Positions 53,155 to 61,384 of a stretch of DNA of 64,000 nucleotides are shown in pieces. Under the pieces are notes generated by a model. That model was not told where the DNA came from. It saw nothing but the letters and a program-made list of their open reading frames with translations, and ran no database searches. Each line of letters opens with the position of its first letter. The first letter of the stretch is position 1. The DNA is from an uncultured Pirellulaceae bacterium (GTDB lineage Bacteria; Planctomycetota; Planctomycetia; Pirellulales; Pirellulaceae): contig CALFUT010000034.1 in NCBI GenBank assembly GCA_937929805.1, positions 1-64,000 on the forward strand. Direction: 5' to 3'. Made by a program: the position numbers and the translations under genes.

Positions 53155-53624
53155 ATGGATACCGTCAGTTTATCTGAGTGACTCCGATGCTCGGGACAGA
53201 AAGGCTCTGCCCGCACCACGTTTTAAGGCTCTGCCCGCACCGCTTCGATGGCTGAGCGTTTTGTGACGCGCGGCTCGGACGGAGCCTCGGCCCTCCCGGT
53301 GACACTCGCCTTCAAAACAACAGTGAAATTGAATCGCTGACGCCACCTAAGTAGTCCGCGATTGCATGGCGAAGACGAAAGCCTTGTCCAGTTTCAAAGC
53401 ATGAGGCGAAGCAAGCTCGGAGGAGAAAAACGTACCGCTGAACTTCGAACGGACGCGATTCAATTGCGTGGTTGGGGCCACGTTTCACCGGGGCCCAGAT
53501 TTCAGAAGACTGCGTCATGCCTTACATGATTGGCAATCCGGATAATCGGTGTAATCGTCGGCCGCATAGGATTCAACTTCACCAAGGATTGGGCATGTGA
53601 CCGATTCGGAAGCTACTTTTTTGT
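53155..53624. other. Intergenic region before the pilin-like gene
   Basis: About 470 bases. The first half is the interspersed repeat copy B. The rest (53332-53624) shows no coding frame with a ribosome-binding site. It presumably includes the pilin-like gene promoter, but no -24/-12 element with GG-N10-GC was found near the start. Confidence 0.5.
53190..53331. repeat. Interspersed palindromic repeat, copy B
   Basis: It aligns over its length with copy A at 48400-48545. Inner left arms are GGCTCTGCCCG (53203-53213 and 53227-53237) and the inner right arm is CGGACGGAGCC (53276-53286). Relative to copy A the arm variants are exchanged. It lies just after the last Bat-operon gene. Confidence 0.85.
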
Positions 53625-54620
53625 ATGCGAGCAGTCTTAAAACTAACAACGCCAACGCGTTTCATTACTGATCAAGCCGGTGCGGTGCTTTCGGTTGAGT
53701 TGCTTCTTGTCGCAACCGTGGCGGTGGTCGGCATGGTGGTCGCGCTGACCGCTTCGCGAGACGCCGTCGTTAGCGAACTTTCGGACGTTGCAGGGTCCGT
53801 TCAGGATGTCTATCAGGGAGTGGCGTACAACGGCACTGTGTCAGCGTCCGGCGCGACTGGTGGATCAGGCTTTTTTGACGCCTTGGACTCAGGTGACGAT
53901 TCGGAGGATGTTTCCGGGTTGTCTGACAACTGTATTCTTTTCGACGTTGTGCCGGTTGACGAATCTGCGACATCGGTGGTGCTCTCTGAGCCGGCAACAT
54001 TGTCGTTTGAAAGTGTGACAACAGGGGTTGGCGGATCAGCGACTGGCACCATCGGTGATGGCACAACCGATACCACGTTCTCGATTACAACGGACACCGG
54101 AAATATTGCTGGGACAACCGGTGGAACTGAGTTGCGTTTTCGTGAAACGGACGCGTTTAGTGGACAGTTCACAATCGCATTTGATGACCCGCTTACTGAT
54201 TTCGAGCTATTCATTCGAGGCTTGAACAATGTAATGGGTGCCGTCGAAAACCTAATCGGCAATTTTATTTTGACGCTCAGCGATGGAACGGTCATTGGCA
54301 ATGCACCGTTTAGCATTTTGCCGGATGCGATTACTGAAAACGAAAGCTTCGGCTTATTTTCTACACGAAGAAATGACAATTCGATATTGAGCGCCGTCAA
54401 TCGTGGAGGACTCGATTTCGTAACCGACCCTGCGGCAGATGGGACCGGAAATCAAGCTGCCGGACGAATTGTTTTCCCAGACATCCCAGCGGCATCCAGT
54501 TCCGCGGCGTCCGGTCTTGGATTGAGTTCAATTAGTTTTGATCGAACAGGTGGCCCCCGCAATTCCTTCCAAGCAAACGTGAGTGTGTCAGGGCAAGTGA
54601 TTGGCGAAGAAAGCCCGTAG
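53625..54620 (+). CDS. Pilin/TadE-like surface protein
   Basis: The 331-residue protein starts at ATG 53625. The N-terminus has the prepilin-like pattern DQAGAVLSVELLLVATVAVV: a short polar leader, Gly-Ala, Glu five residues after the Ala, and an unbroken hydrophobic helix (about 20-43). Planctomycetes carry several Flp/TadE-like proteins of this sort. The remaining 285 residues are a Ser/Thr/Gly-rich beta domain without Cys pairs except one Cys (about 102), and with TLSFESVTTGVGG and FELFIRGLNNVMG. It is far longer than a major Flp pilin, so a minor pilin or pilus-tip adhesin is likely. Its proximity to a Pil-type chemosensory locus is suggestive only. Confidence 0.65.
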   Translation: MRAVLKLTTPTRFITDQAGAVLSVELLLVATVAVVGMVVALTASRDAVVSELSDVAGSVQDVYQGVAYNGTVSASGATGGSGFFDALDSGDDSEDVSGLSDNCILFDVVPVDESATSVVLSEPATLSFESVTTGVGGSATGTIGDGTTDTTFSITTDTGNIAGTTGGTELRFRETDAFSGQFTIAFDDPLTDFELFIRGLNNVMGAVENLIGNFILTLSDGTVIGNAPFSILPDAITENESFGLFSTRRNDNSILSAVNRGGLDFVTDPAADGTGNQAAGRIVFPDIPAASSSAASGLGLSSISFDRTGGPRNSFQANVSVSGQVIGEESP

Positions 54621-54653
54621 CAAAGGAATGTTAGAGCGTTTTGCTTGGTTAAT

Positions 54654-54684
54654 CGTGTGATGGTCAGGCAGCAATCATCACACG
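54654..54684 (+). other. Perfect 9-bp hairpin downstream of the pilin-like gene
   Basis: CGTGTGATG (54654-54662) and CATCACACG (54676-54684), loop 13 bases, 34 bases after the stop codon. It has no T-run, so an mRNA 3' stabiliser or operator is as likely as a terminator. Confidence 0.6.
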
Positions 54685-54968
54685 GAGTATGATGGCTACT
54701 TTACGGATTTCTTTCCGTAGCCGCGGTGTGCTATCACTTTGCAGTAAAATTGACGCTTCGTTTGGCGGTTCAATCCTATGCATTTCCAGAAGATCCTTTG
54801 CTGTGGCGAGCTCGCTCTGCTGGCTAGAATCGACGACGTCGGGTCTGCTTCGATTCCTGTTGACTCGGCTTGAGCAAATTTTTTAAACTTGCGCTAGATT
54901 TCCTGTTTTCGTGATGACACGGCGTGGATTGCCGGTCCAAAACAGGTCACGGTTTATGGAGAAACCTC
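54685..54968. other. Intergenic region before the parvulin gene
   Basis: About 280 bases. A 65-codon plus-strand frame (54689-54886) is Arg/Ser-rich, lacks a ribosome-binding site and is not called. GGAGAA at 54958-54963 is the ribosome-binding site of the next gene. Confidence 0.5.
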
Positions 54969-56783
54969 ATGGCCCACAAAGCCAATCGCTCTGCTCAACG
55001 GGTCGCAATCTTGATTGCGATGTTTACGCTCTTGCCAATGCTGGCGGTCGCTCAGAACGCACCGCAGCAAGCAGCCCACAAACCGCTGGAGGTACTCGCG
55101 GTTGTCAATGGCCAGCAAGTTACTCGGCAGCAGATCGCCAACGAATGCATGCGTCGATTTGGCGAAGACGTGCTTGAGAGTATCGTGAACAAGATGCTTG
55201 TGCTGGATCAATGCCAACGGAATGGCATTCAGATCACCGAACAGGATGTCAACGACGACATTGTCGAAAAGGCCAAGAAGTTCGGCATGTCGGGCGAGCG
55301 TTATGTCCAATTGATTTGTTCACGACGCCACATCACGGCCAGTCGATTAAAAAATGACATCATCTGGAACGAACTAGCGCTTCGCCGCCTCGCTGCCGCT
55401 CGTACTCAAGTTTCTGCGGACGAAATACAGCAGCGACTAGAGTTTGAGTTTGGTCAGAAGATTCAAGTTCGCCAGATCACCGTCGATACCGAGTCGAAGG
55501 CCCAAGAGCTGTTGGCTGCGGTCCAAGCGAATCCAGATGACTTTGGGCGACTTGCGAAGGATCATTCCATCGATCCCAACAGTGCATCCGTTCGCGGGTT
55601 GTTGCCTCCAATTCGCCGCAATTCTGGCCTGCCGGAATTTGAAGAGGTAGCGTTCTCGCTGCAGCCCGGTCAAGTCTCAAATATTTTCAAACTTGGGAAC
55701 ACTTTCGTCATTTTAAAATGCGAGCGGATCTTTAACGAGGCGGAATTGACGGAAGAGCAAGTCGCTGAAGCCAAGAGTCGCATCCAAGAAGAGCTCTCCA
55801 AAGAGAAACTTTCTGATTCGGCGACGGAACTGTTCCAACAAATGCAGCAAAATGCAGAACTCGTCAACGTGATGAATGACCCGGAGCGTTCGAAGCAAAT
55901 GCCGGGTGTCGCCGCGATCGTCAATGGCCAGCAAGTGCTCAAGAATCAGGTGGGCGAAGAGTGCATCGTGCGATTCGGTGGAAACATGTTGGAAACGGAG
56001 ATCAACCGAGTCATGTTGATGCAGCAACTTGAAGCCAACGGCATGCAAGTCACTCAAGAAGACGTGAACATCGAAATCGACCGTGCCGCCGAGTCATTGG
56101 GATACTTGAAAGAGGATGGCACCGTCGATATGGCTCGCTGGCTGGCTTTCGTAACCGGAAACGAGCCTGACAAAATCGATTTTTACATTGAAGATCAAGT
56201 GTGGCCCACCGTCGCATTGAAGAAGTTGGTCGAAGCGGGTGTTCAAGTAACCGAAGATGACTTGGAAAAAGGTTTCGAAGCCAACTTTGGACCTCGTGTG
56301 GAAGTTTTGGCGATCGTTGCCAACGACCATCGCCACGCGTTGAAGGTTTGGAACATGGCCAGCAACAATCCTCAAGCAGAATTCTTTGGACAGCTTGCAA
56401 ATCAGTACTCGGTTGAGCCAGCATCGAAAGCCAACTTTGGCGAAGTTCCTCCAATTCAGAAACATGGCGGGCGCCCAGAACTGGAAGAAGAAGCATTTAG
56501 TCTTCAGGCGGGCGAGATCTCGAAAGTTGTTCAGGTCGGAGACAATTGGATCATCATGTACTGCCTAGGAAGAACTCAGCCACGCGTGACCGATTTTGAT
56601 GCTGTTCGTGACGAGTTGGACGCTAACATTCGCGAAAAGAAACTGCGTCTGGCGATGGGCAAACGATTCCAAGCGATGCGAGAAGACGCTCAGATTGACA
56701 ATTTTCTAGCCGGAACTTCTCAAACTGGAAAAGCGGCGGTCCGAGCGGTCAAGCACTCGGAGCCTCGTCAAGATCTTCGCTGA
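54969..56783 (+). CDS. Exported peptidyl-prolyl isomerase with duplicated SurA-N/parvulin units
   Basis: The protein is 604 residues from ATG 54969, five bases after GGAGAA. A signal peptide (about 1-30) ends near VAQ/NAP. Two similar halves follow. The first has a SurA-type N-domain (VLAVVNGQQVTRQQIANEC) and a parvulin domain at about 170-260 (FGRLAKDHSIDPNS, FEEVAFSLQPGQVSNIFK). The second repeats the order, with AAIVNGQQVLKNQVGEEC at about 315 and a parvulin domain at about 435-540 (FFGQLANQYSVEPAS, LEEEAFSLQAGEISKVVQ). It is probably a periplasmic foldase for envelope or surface proteins. The product is longer than SurA because both modules are duplicated. It is single and followed by a terminator. 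Confidence 0.9.
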   Translation: MAHKANRSAQRVAILIAMFTLLPMLAVAQNAPQQAAHKPLEVLAVVNGQQVTRQQIANECMRRFGEDVLESIVNKMLVLDQCQRNGIQITEQDVNDDIVEKAKKFGMSGERYVQLICSRRHITASRLKNDIIWNELALRRLAAARTQVSADEIQQRLEFEFGQKIQVRQITVDTESKAQELLAAVQANPDDFGRLAKDHSIDPNSASVRGLLPPIRRNSGLPEFEEVAFSLQPGQVSNIFKLGNTFVILKCERIFNEAELTEEQVAEAKSRIQEELSKEKLSDSATELFQQMQQNAELVNVMNDPERSKQMPGVAAIVNGQQVLKNQVGEECIVRFGGNMLETEINRVMLMQQLEANGMQVTQEDVNIEIDRAAESLGYLKEDGTVDMARWLAFVTGNEPDKIDFYIEDQVWPTVALKKLVEAGVQVTEDDLEKGFEANFGPRVEVLAIVANDHRHALKVWNMASNNPQAEFFGQLANQYSVEPASKANFGEVPPIQKHGGRPELEEEAFSLQAGEISKVVQVGDNWIIMYCLGRTQPRVTDFDAVRDELDANIREKKLRLAMGKRFQAMREDAQIDNFLAGTSQTGKAAVRAVKHSEPRQDLR

Positions 56784-56814
56784 TCAAGTGACAGACTGCG
56801 GAAATAAACAAACT

Positions 56815-56848
56815 GGCCATGTCGGATCTTTCTGGCGTGGCTATTTTT
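56815..56848 (+). terminator. Rho-independent terminator of the parvulin gene
   Basis: GGCCATG (56815-56821) pairs with CGTGGCT (56836-56842), 7 bp including two G-U pairs, loop 14 bases, then a run of five T (56844-56848), 32 bases after the stop. Confidence 0.6.
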
Positions 56849-56957
56849 GTCGCCGCGTTCCCGTCTTGCTGTTGCGAAGAGGGCGACGATGTCCGAAGAT
56901 CATGATTCGCTCGGTACCATACAAACCTACCTAACCATTTTTGACTGATTGTGCTTC

Positions 56958-57632
56958 ATGAACTTCCAAGTCAAAGGCAAAAACATCGACTGGAAACGCA
57001 TCGCGGGCATCGCGATCGTGGTGCTGATTGTTGGCTATCAGTACAGCCGACCACACCTTGAGCGATTCTTTGAACGTGATCTTCCATCAATTTCGGGCGA
57101 GGACGATCGCCAAAATGGATCTAACGGCCCAAGTGCCACCGCCAGTCGGGACAACGACTCACGCTACGACGCACAACTTCCTAGCTCATCTTCGCGCGGA
57201 CAGACTCAATCCAATTCGAATAGCAACTCGGGAAAGAATCAGTCTGGCGATTTTCTCCGAAGCGTTGGGAAAAATCGATTCGAGTCGCCCGCAGGTCTGG
57301 TGTACACGATGGGGCCCCGTGGTGAACATCGGGTGGACCACGTTTTACGGCACGGGCGTGATATGCCTGAGCGGCCGGTGCACAGCGTATTTGACGGAGG
57401 CCGGAACGACATTCTGGCGGTGATCGATGAAGCATACTCGCTGGTCAAATCAAATTCACCTCGTGCCCGTTCGTCCAATTCACGTGGCAACGACGAACAT
57501 ACCGTTCGAATGCAGCGGAAAGTTGGTTACGAGGGTGGCCAGAAGGGAAAGCGCAAAGGCTACCCTGCTCTGGAAAACGTCAAGCTGATTCTTGATGGTA
57601 ATCGCGTCATCACGGCATACCCGTCTCGCTGA
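56958..57632 (+). CDS. Secreted or anchored protein with His-rich HRVDHVLRH domain
   Basis: The protein is 224 residues from ATG 56958 (a TTG at 56949 is in frame). A membrane helix (about 14-29, IAGIAIVVLIVGYQY) precedes a Ser/Asn/Gln-rich linker (about 45-95). A compact C-terminal domain of about 120 residues has MGPRGEHRVDHVLRHGRD, PVHSVFDGGRNDILAVIDEA and NRVITAYPSR. Such closely spaced His and Arg residues, with an aromatic-free strand and a C-terminal Tyr, are reminiscent of small secreted RNase/toxin domains. I cannot assign it, so the nuclease idea is speculative. It lies 44 bases before the rluA-like gene. Confidence 0.7.
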   Translation: MNFQVKGKNIDWKRIAGIAIVVLIVGYQYSRPHLERFFERDLPSISGEDDRQNGSNGPSATASRDNDSRYDAQLPSSSSRGQTQSNSNSNSGKNQSGDFLRSVGKNRFESPAGLVYTMGPRGEHRVDHVLRHGRDMPERPVHSVFDGGRNDILAVIDEAYSLVKSNSPRARSSNSRGNDEHTVRMQRKVGYEGGQKGKRKGYPALENVKLILDGNRVITAYPSR

Positions 57633-57676
57633 AAATTTCTCCGGTACCTTCACTCCGGTTCTTCCCCGTCTTTTCC

Positions 57677-58402
57677 ATGGCTGCGACCTTGCCCGCCGAA
57701 CCCAATATCCTGCTCGAAGATGGCGCTGTGTTCGTGATGAACAAACCGGGAGGGCTGCTGACTCAAGGACCGCCTGGAATCGATAGCCTAGAATTCCGGA
57801 CCAAACAGTTTCTTAAAATTCGAGACGAAAAGCCGGGCAAGGTGTACCTAGGAGTACCCCACCGGCTCGATCGACCCGTTTCAGGAGCGATCACCGTCGT
57901 AAAAAACGTCCGCGCGGCGCAGAGGATTTCTAGGCAGTTGGAAGAGCGAACCGTGACCAAAACATATTGGGCGGTTGTCGAAGGAGTGCCGTCCGAATCG
58001 GAAGGTCGTATCGAACATTGGATGCGAAAGATTCCCGACCGGGCCCAATCGGAGATCGTCGATGGTTCAAATCCTGACGCCAAAAATGCAATCCTTGACT
58101 TTCGAGTGCTCGCGACCGCCGATGAACGTGCGTTGCTGGAGATCGAACTGCAAACTGGGCGAACACATCAGATTCGTTTGCAATGTTCCACAATGGGGTG
58201 GCCCATCGTTGGCGATCGTCTGTACGGAGCAACCGACACATTCGGGCCGGAAACAGAGGACGAACGACAACGCTGGATCGCCTTGCACGCGCGACGGTTG
58301 GCTTTCGAGCACCCGATTAGCAAGACGCCGGTCGATCAAACGGCACCGCTGAGCGAACACTGGAGCGTGTTTGATCAGTTCCAAACGATTTTGTTTGGGT
58401 GA
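57677..58402 (+). CDS. RluA-family pseudouridine synthase
   Basis: The 241-residue protein starts at ATG 57677. The catalytic motif is PHRLDRPVSG with nucleophile Asp65, and the family motif GRTHQIRLQCSTMGWPIVGDRLYG follows at about 160. There is no S4 domain. It isomerises uridine in rRNA or tRNA. Ten bases separate it from the glycosyltransferase gene, so both are on one transcript. Which RNA position is modified cannot be told from the sequence; RluA and RluC/D types share these motifs. Confidence 0.93.
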   Translation: MAATLPAEPNILLEDGAVFVMNKPGGLLTQGPPGIDSLEFRTKQFLKIRDEKPGKVYLGVPHRLDRPVSGAITVVKNVRAAQRISRQLEERTVTKTYWAVVEGVPSESEGRIEHWMRKIPDRAQSEIVDGSNPDAKNAILDFRVLATADERALLEIELQTGRTHQIRLQCSTMGWPIVGDRLYGATDTFGPETEDERQRWIALHARRLAFEHPISKTPVDQTAPLSEHWSVFDQFQTILFG

Positions 58403-58412
58403 TTTTCGGATC

Positions 58413-59540
58413 ATGAAGATTCTTGCACTCCAACCTTTCTTTGGCGGCAGCCACCAACAGTTTCACCAAGGTTGGGTGAACCACAGCATTCATGATTGGA
58501 CGACGATTGCGTTGCCTGCCCGTCACTGGAAATGGCGGATGCGTCATTCAGCCATCTATTTTGCAACCGAAGTCAGCAAACGGGCTCGGGCAGGGGAACA
58601 TTGGGATGCAATCGTTTGCACCGACATGATGAACGCCGCCGAGTTTCGCGGTTTGACGCCGATGGTGAACGAAGTGCCTTTGATTTTGTACTTCCATGAA
58701 AATCAGTTTGCCTATCCAGATCGGTTTCACCAAGAGCGCGACCAGCATTTTGCGTTCACAAATTTTGTTTCGTCGGTTGCGGCAGATCAAATCTGGTTCA
58801 ATTCCGCGTTCAATCGTGATTCTATGTTGGCCGCCCTAAGTGACCAAGCGAAACGCTGGCCGGATTTTGTTCCGCACGAAGCCATGGACCAAGTCACGTC
58901 AAAGTCGATCGTTGAACATCCGGGCGTTGAGATTCCCCCGCTGGATTGGCAGTCGATCGAACAGGTTCGTCGGGAGCGAGTCATATCAGGGCAACCGCTG
59001 CATCTGATCTGGGCGGCTCGATGGGAACACGACAAGAACCCCGCGGGATTGCTGGCTGCTTTGAGAAAATTGAGTGAATCAGGCGTGCCGTTCAAGCTAA
59101 GCGTTGTTGGTCAGCAGTATCGGAACGTGCCTGCCGAGTTTGAAACGATTCAGACTGAGTTCGCCGACTCGATTGAACGCTGGGGTTATCAGCCAGACCG
59201 AGCAACTTATTGGCGAGCGTTGTGTGGTGCGGATGTGTTTGTGTCGACCGCAACGCACGAGTTCTTCGGGCTTGCGGCCACTGAAGCGATCGCCGCGGGT
59301 GTTTATCCACTGCTGCCCGATCGATTGGCGTATCCGGAGCTGCTTCAACCAGTGGGAGGATCGGCATCGCGTTCTTATCTGTATGGCCAGACGCCAAATG
59401 ATTTAGCTTCTCACATCGCGTTGTTGCATCAACACCGCGACCGGCTCGAATCGTCGGCGCTTGCTGTGGCGTTTCGGGATCGACTCTCTTGGTCGCAGCG
59501 TGCGAAGAAAATGGATGAAGCGCTAAAGATGAAATGCTAA
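58413..59540 (+). CDS. DUF3524/GT4-like glycosyltransferase, tRNA-queuosine mannosyltransferase (QTMAN)-like
   Basis: The protein is 375 residues from ATG 58413, 10 bases after the RluA-like gene. The N-terminus MKILALQPFFGGSHQQFHQG, the LPARHWKWRMRHSAIYFA stretch and ICTDMMNAAEF-like and LYFHENQFAYP segments match the family that includes human GTDC1, now known as the queuosine tRNA mannosyltransferase. The C-terminal half has a GT-B fold with HLIWAARWEHDKNPAGLL and HEFFGLAATEAIAAGVYPLLPD. Coupling with a pseudouridine synthase supports an RNA-modification role. Whether the bacterial member uses queuosine tRNA is inference. Confidence 0.85.
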   Translation: MKILALQPFFGGSHQQFHQGWVNHSIHDWTTIALPARHWKWRMRHSAIYFATEVSKRARAGEHWDAIVCTDMMNAAEFRGLTPMVNEVPLILYFHENQFAYPDRFHQERDQHFAFTNFVSSVAADQIWFNSAFNRDSMLAALSDQAKRWPDFVPHEAMDQVTSKSIVEHPGVEIPPLDWQSIEQVRRERVISGQPLHLIWAARWEHDKNPAGLLAALRKLSESGVPFKLSVVGQQYRNVPAEFETIQTEFADSIERWGYQPDRATYWRALCGADVFVSTATHEFFGLAATEAIAAGVYPLLPDRLAYPELLQPVGGSASRSYLYGQTPNDLASHIALLHQHRDRLESSALAVAFRDRLSWSQRAKKMDEALKMKC

Positions 59541-59573
59541 CTAAGGCTGTCTGAACCGTTGGCGATTAGCCAG

Positions 59574-59924
59574 CTACCGTTGTTTGTCCTCGAGAGCCCG
59601 CAGACCCTGAGCCAGTTTGCGCTTGGTTTCGTTGATCTGACTGATTTCTTGCTCGCAGTGTTTTCGCCAAGCGTCTTTTTCTTCTTCCAGCTCCATCCAC
59701 TTTTGCTGGACGACGCGACCGGCTTCCTCGATTCGCTGACATTCCTTGAACGCCGATTCGATGCGGTCGATCTGGTTGAGCAAAAAACGCTCAATACCGC
59801 TGACGGCGGATTGAAGGTTTCGAGTCGTCTTCAATTCAACGAACGCACGGTCACGCAACTCGCCATCAAGGCTGACAGTGGTTGAATCGGTGGCGGCATT
59901 CGTTGTTGCTGTTGGTTTATCCAT
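59574..59924 (-). CDS. Small coiled-coil protein at end of second chemosensory operon
   Basis: The protein is 116 residues from ATG 59924 (the frame is open to 60059 inside the preceding gene). It is almost wholly helical: a Thr-rich start (MDKPTATTNAATDSTTVSL), then FLLNQIDRIESAFKECQRI and a charged coiled coil to the end. It starts 22 bases after the FHA gene stop, and is probably translated with it. It may be a binding partner of the FHA coiled-coil protein. No family is recognised. Confidence 0.72.
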   Translation of the reverse strand: MDKPTATTNAATDSTTVSLDGELRDRAFVELKTTRNLQSAVSGIERFLLNQIDRIESAFKECQRIEEAGRVVQQKWMELEEEKDAWRKHCEQEISQINETKRKLAQGLRALEDKQR

Positions 59925-59946
59925 CGCTTTTAGGCAGTCAATCGTA

Positions 59947-61281
59947 TTACCGGGATTCAATTCGAGAGAATAGGCTGGCGATTCGTCCGCCAAGACTCTG
60001 CTGTCGCCGCTGCTCGCGCTCGATCTCTTCTTCGCTATGAAGTTCACGCAAGTGCTCACGCATGGCTTTCAGACGCACCTCAGAATCCGAGTCCAAACTG
60101 GTGGTGCGGCATTTCTGTTCCACTTCTGATTGCAGCTTGGCCAATTCAGCACGCTCTCTGGCGACTTCCGCTCGCTCACGCGAAGCACCCATTTCCAGCT
60201 GCATGATTTTCTGTTTTAGCTCCGCGACAACCTGCGAATCACTGCCGTCTGGTGCTGTGGATCGTTGTGAAGCCAACTGTTCGCACTCGTCCTGCGCCTG
60301 TTGCCATTTTGATTGCAGGTCCTGTACCTGTGCTTGCAAGCTTTGAACCAATTCGTCAGAAGCATCACCGCCGCTACCAGAAGTGCGTTGCCGCAGCGCC
60401 TTTTCAATGACTTGTTCGTGATGTTTTTGCTGAGCCAACAAGTCATGGACTCTTCCATTAAGTCGGTCGGTTTCTGCTTTCGCTTCTTCTTCGCGAGCCG
60501 TTACACGATCTTCGATTTGCTCAAGCCATGACTCCAGTTGGCGACGTTCTTCTTGCTCTGCCTGAGTCGCATCATCAGACGTTCGCAGCAGTTCCTCGAA
60601 AGTACGGATGCGGTCATCGGCCGACTGTAGTTCGTCCAGCAACTGTTCCATGCGAGTGACAAGGCGATTTGTCTCTTCCATATCGCCGCCTCCACCAGAT
60701 TCCAACTGCTGCTTGAGCATGCAAACTTGCTGGTCACGCTCGGCCAATTCCACGGTCAACGACTCGATTTCATCACGCAGCAGTTCTGTGTCGCCTGAGG
60801 AAAATGGGTCGTCGTAGAGCGAGTCTACGGCGTTATCGGGTTGAGCGGTGGCAGCGAATTCGGCCTCCAGCTTCGAGTTTTCTAATTTGATTTTTTGCAG
60901 CTCTTGCTGGAGTTCGTCGTTCGAGTCGGATGTGCCATATGCGACGGTGTCAGCAGAAGCACGAACAGCACCATCGGCACTCGCGCCTTGCTGCCCGACG
61001 AGAATTTGGATTTCTCCGATCGAGACTTCGTCACCGTCGCAAAACTGGGATTCGTCTTGAAGTTCAAATCCGTTCAAGAGTGTCTTTCCGCCGGTGTTCC
61101 AGTCTTGGATCTTTAGCTCACCTTCGACGGTGCTAAACATGCAATGGATCGGGGCGACATCTTCACCCTGCAATTTGATCTCGCAATGGTCTGCCGAACC
61201 AGCGAACTTGCTGGCGCCTTCTTCGATGCAATAGGAGTTCGCAATGCCGGTTGGATCGAGGACGGTGATAAACTGAGACAT
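59947..61281 (-). CDS. FHA domain protein with long coiled coil
   Basis: The 444-residue protein starts at ATG 61281. An N-terminal FHA domain (about 15-95; CEIKLQGEDVAPIHCMF, KIQDWNTGGKTLLNG) is rather divergent: the SxxH turn is replaced by APIH, and the conserved Arg is not obvious. About 310 residues of coiled coil with Glu/Gln/Arg repeats follow, and a Ser/Arg-rich end. It is transcribed with the receiver-PATAN gene (103 bases upstream). It is likely a scaffold that recruits phosphothreonine proteins, which would tie this operon to Ser/Thr kinase signalling (inference). Confidence 0.8.
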   Translation of the reverse strand: MSQFITVLDPTGIANSYCIEEGASKFAGSADHCEIKLQGEDVAPIHCMFSTVEGELKIQDWNTGGKTLLNGFELQDESQFCDGDEVSIGEIQILVGQQGASADGAVRASADTVAYGTSDSNDELQQELQKIKLENSKLEAEFAATAQPDNAVDSLYDDPFSSGDTELLRDEIESLTVELAERDQQVCMLKQQLESGGGGDMEETNRLVTRMEQLLDELQSADDRIRTFEELLRTSDDATQAEQEERRQLESWLEQIEDRVTAREEEAKAETDRLNGRVHDLLAQQKHHEQVIEKALRQRTSGSGGDASDELVQSLQAQVQDLQSKWQQAQDECEQLASQRSTAPDGSDSQVVAELKQKIMQLEMGASRERAEVARERAELAKLQSEVEQKCRTTSLDSDSEVRLKAMREHLRELHSEEEIEREQRRQQSLGGRIASLFSRIESR

Positions 61282-61384
61282 GGTAATTTCTGTCGTTTTG
61301 GTTGAATGATTGAGTGTAGGTCGAGCATTGAATCATTGACGCCGTCGACCTGCGGCCCAGTCGACGCGCGTTATCCAGTGACTG

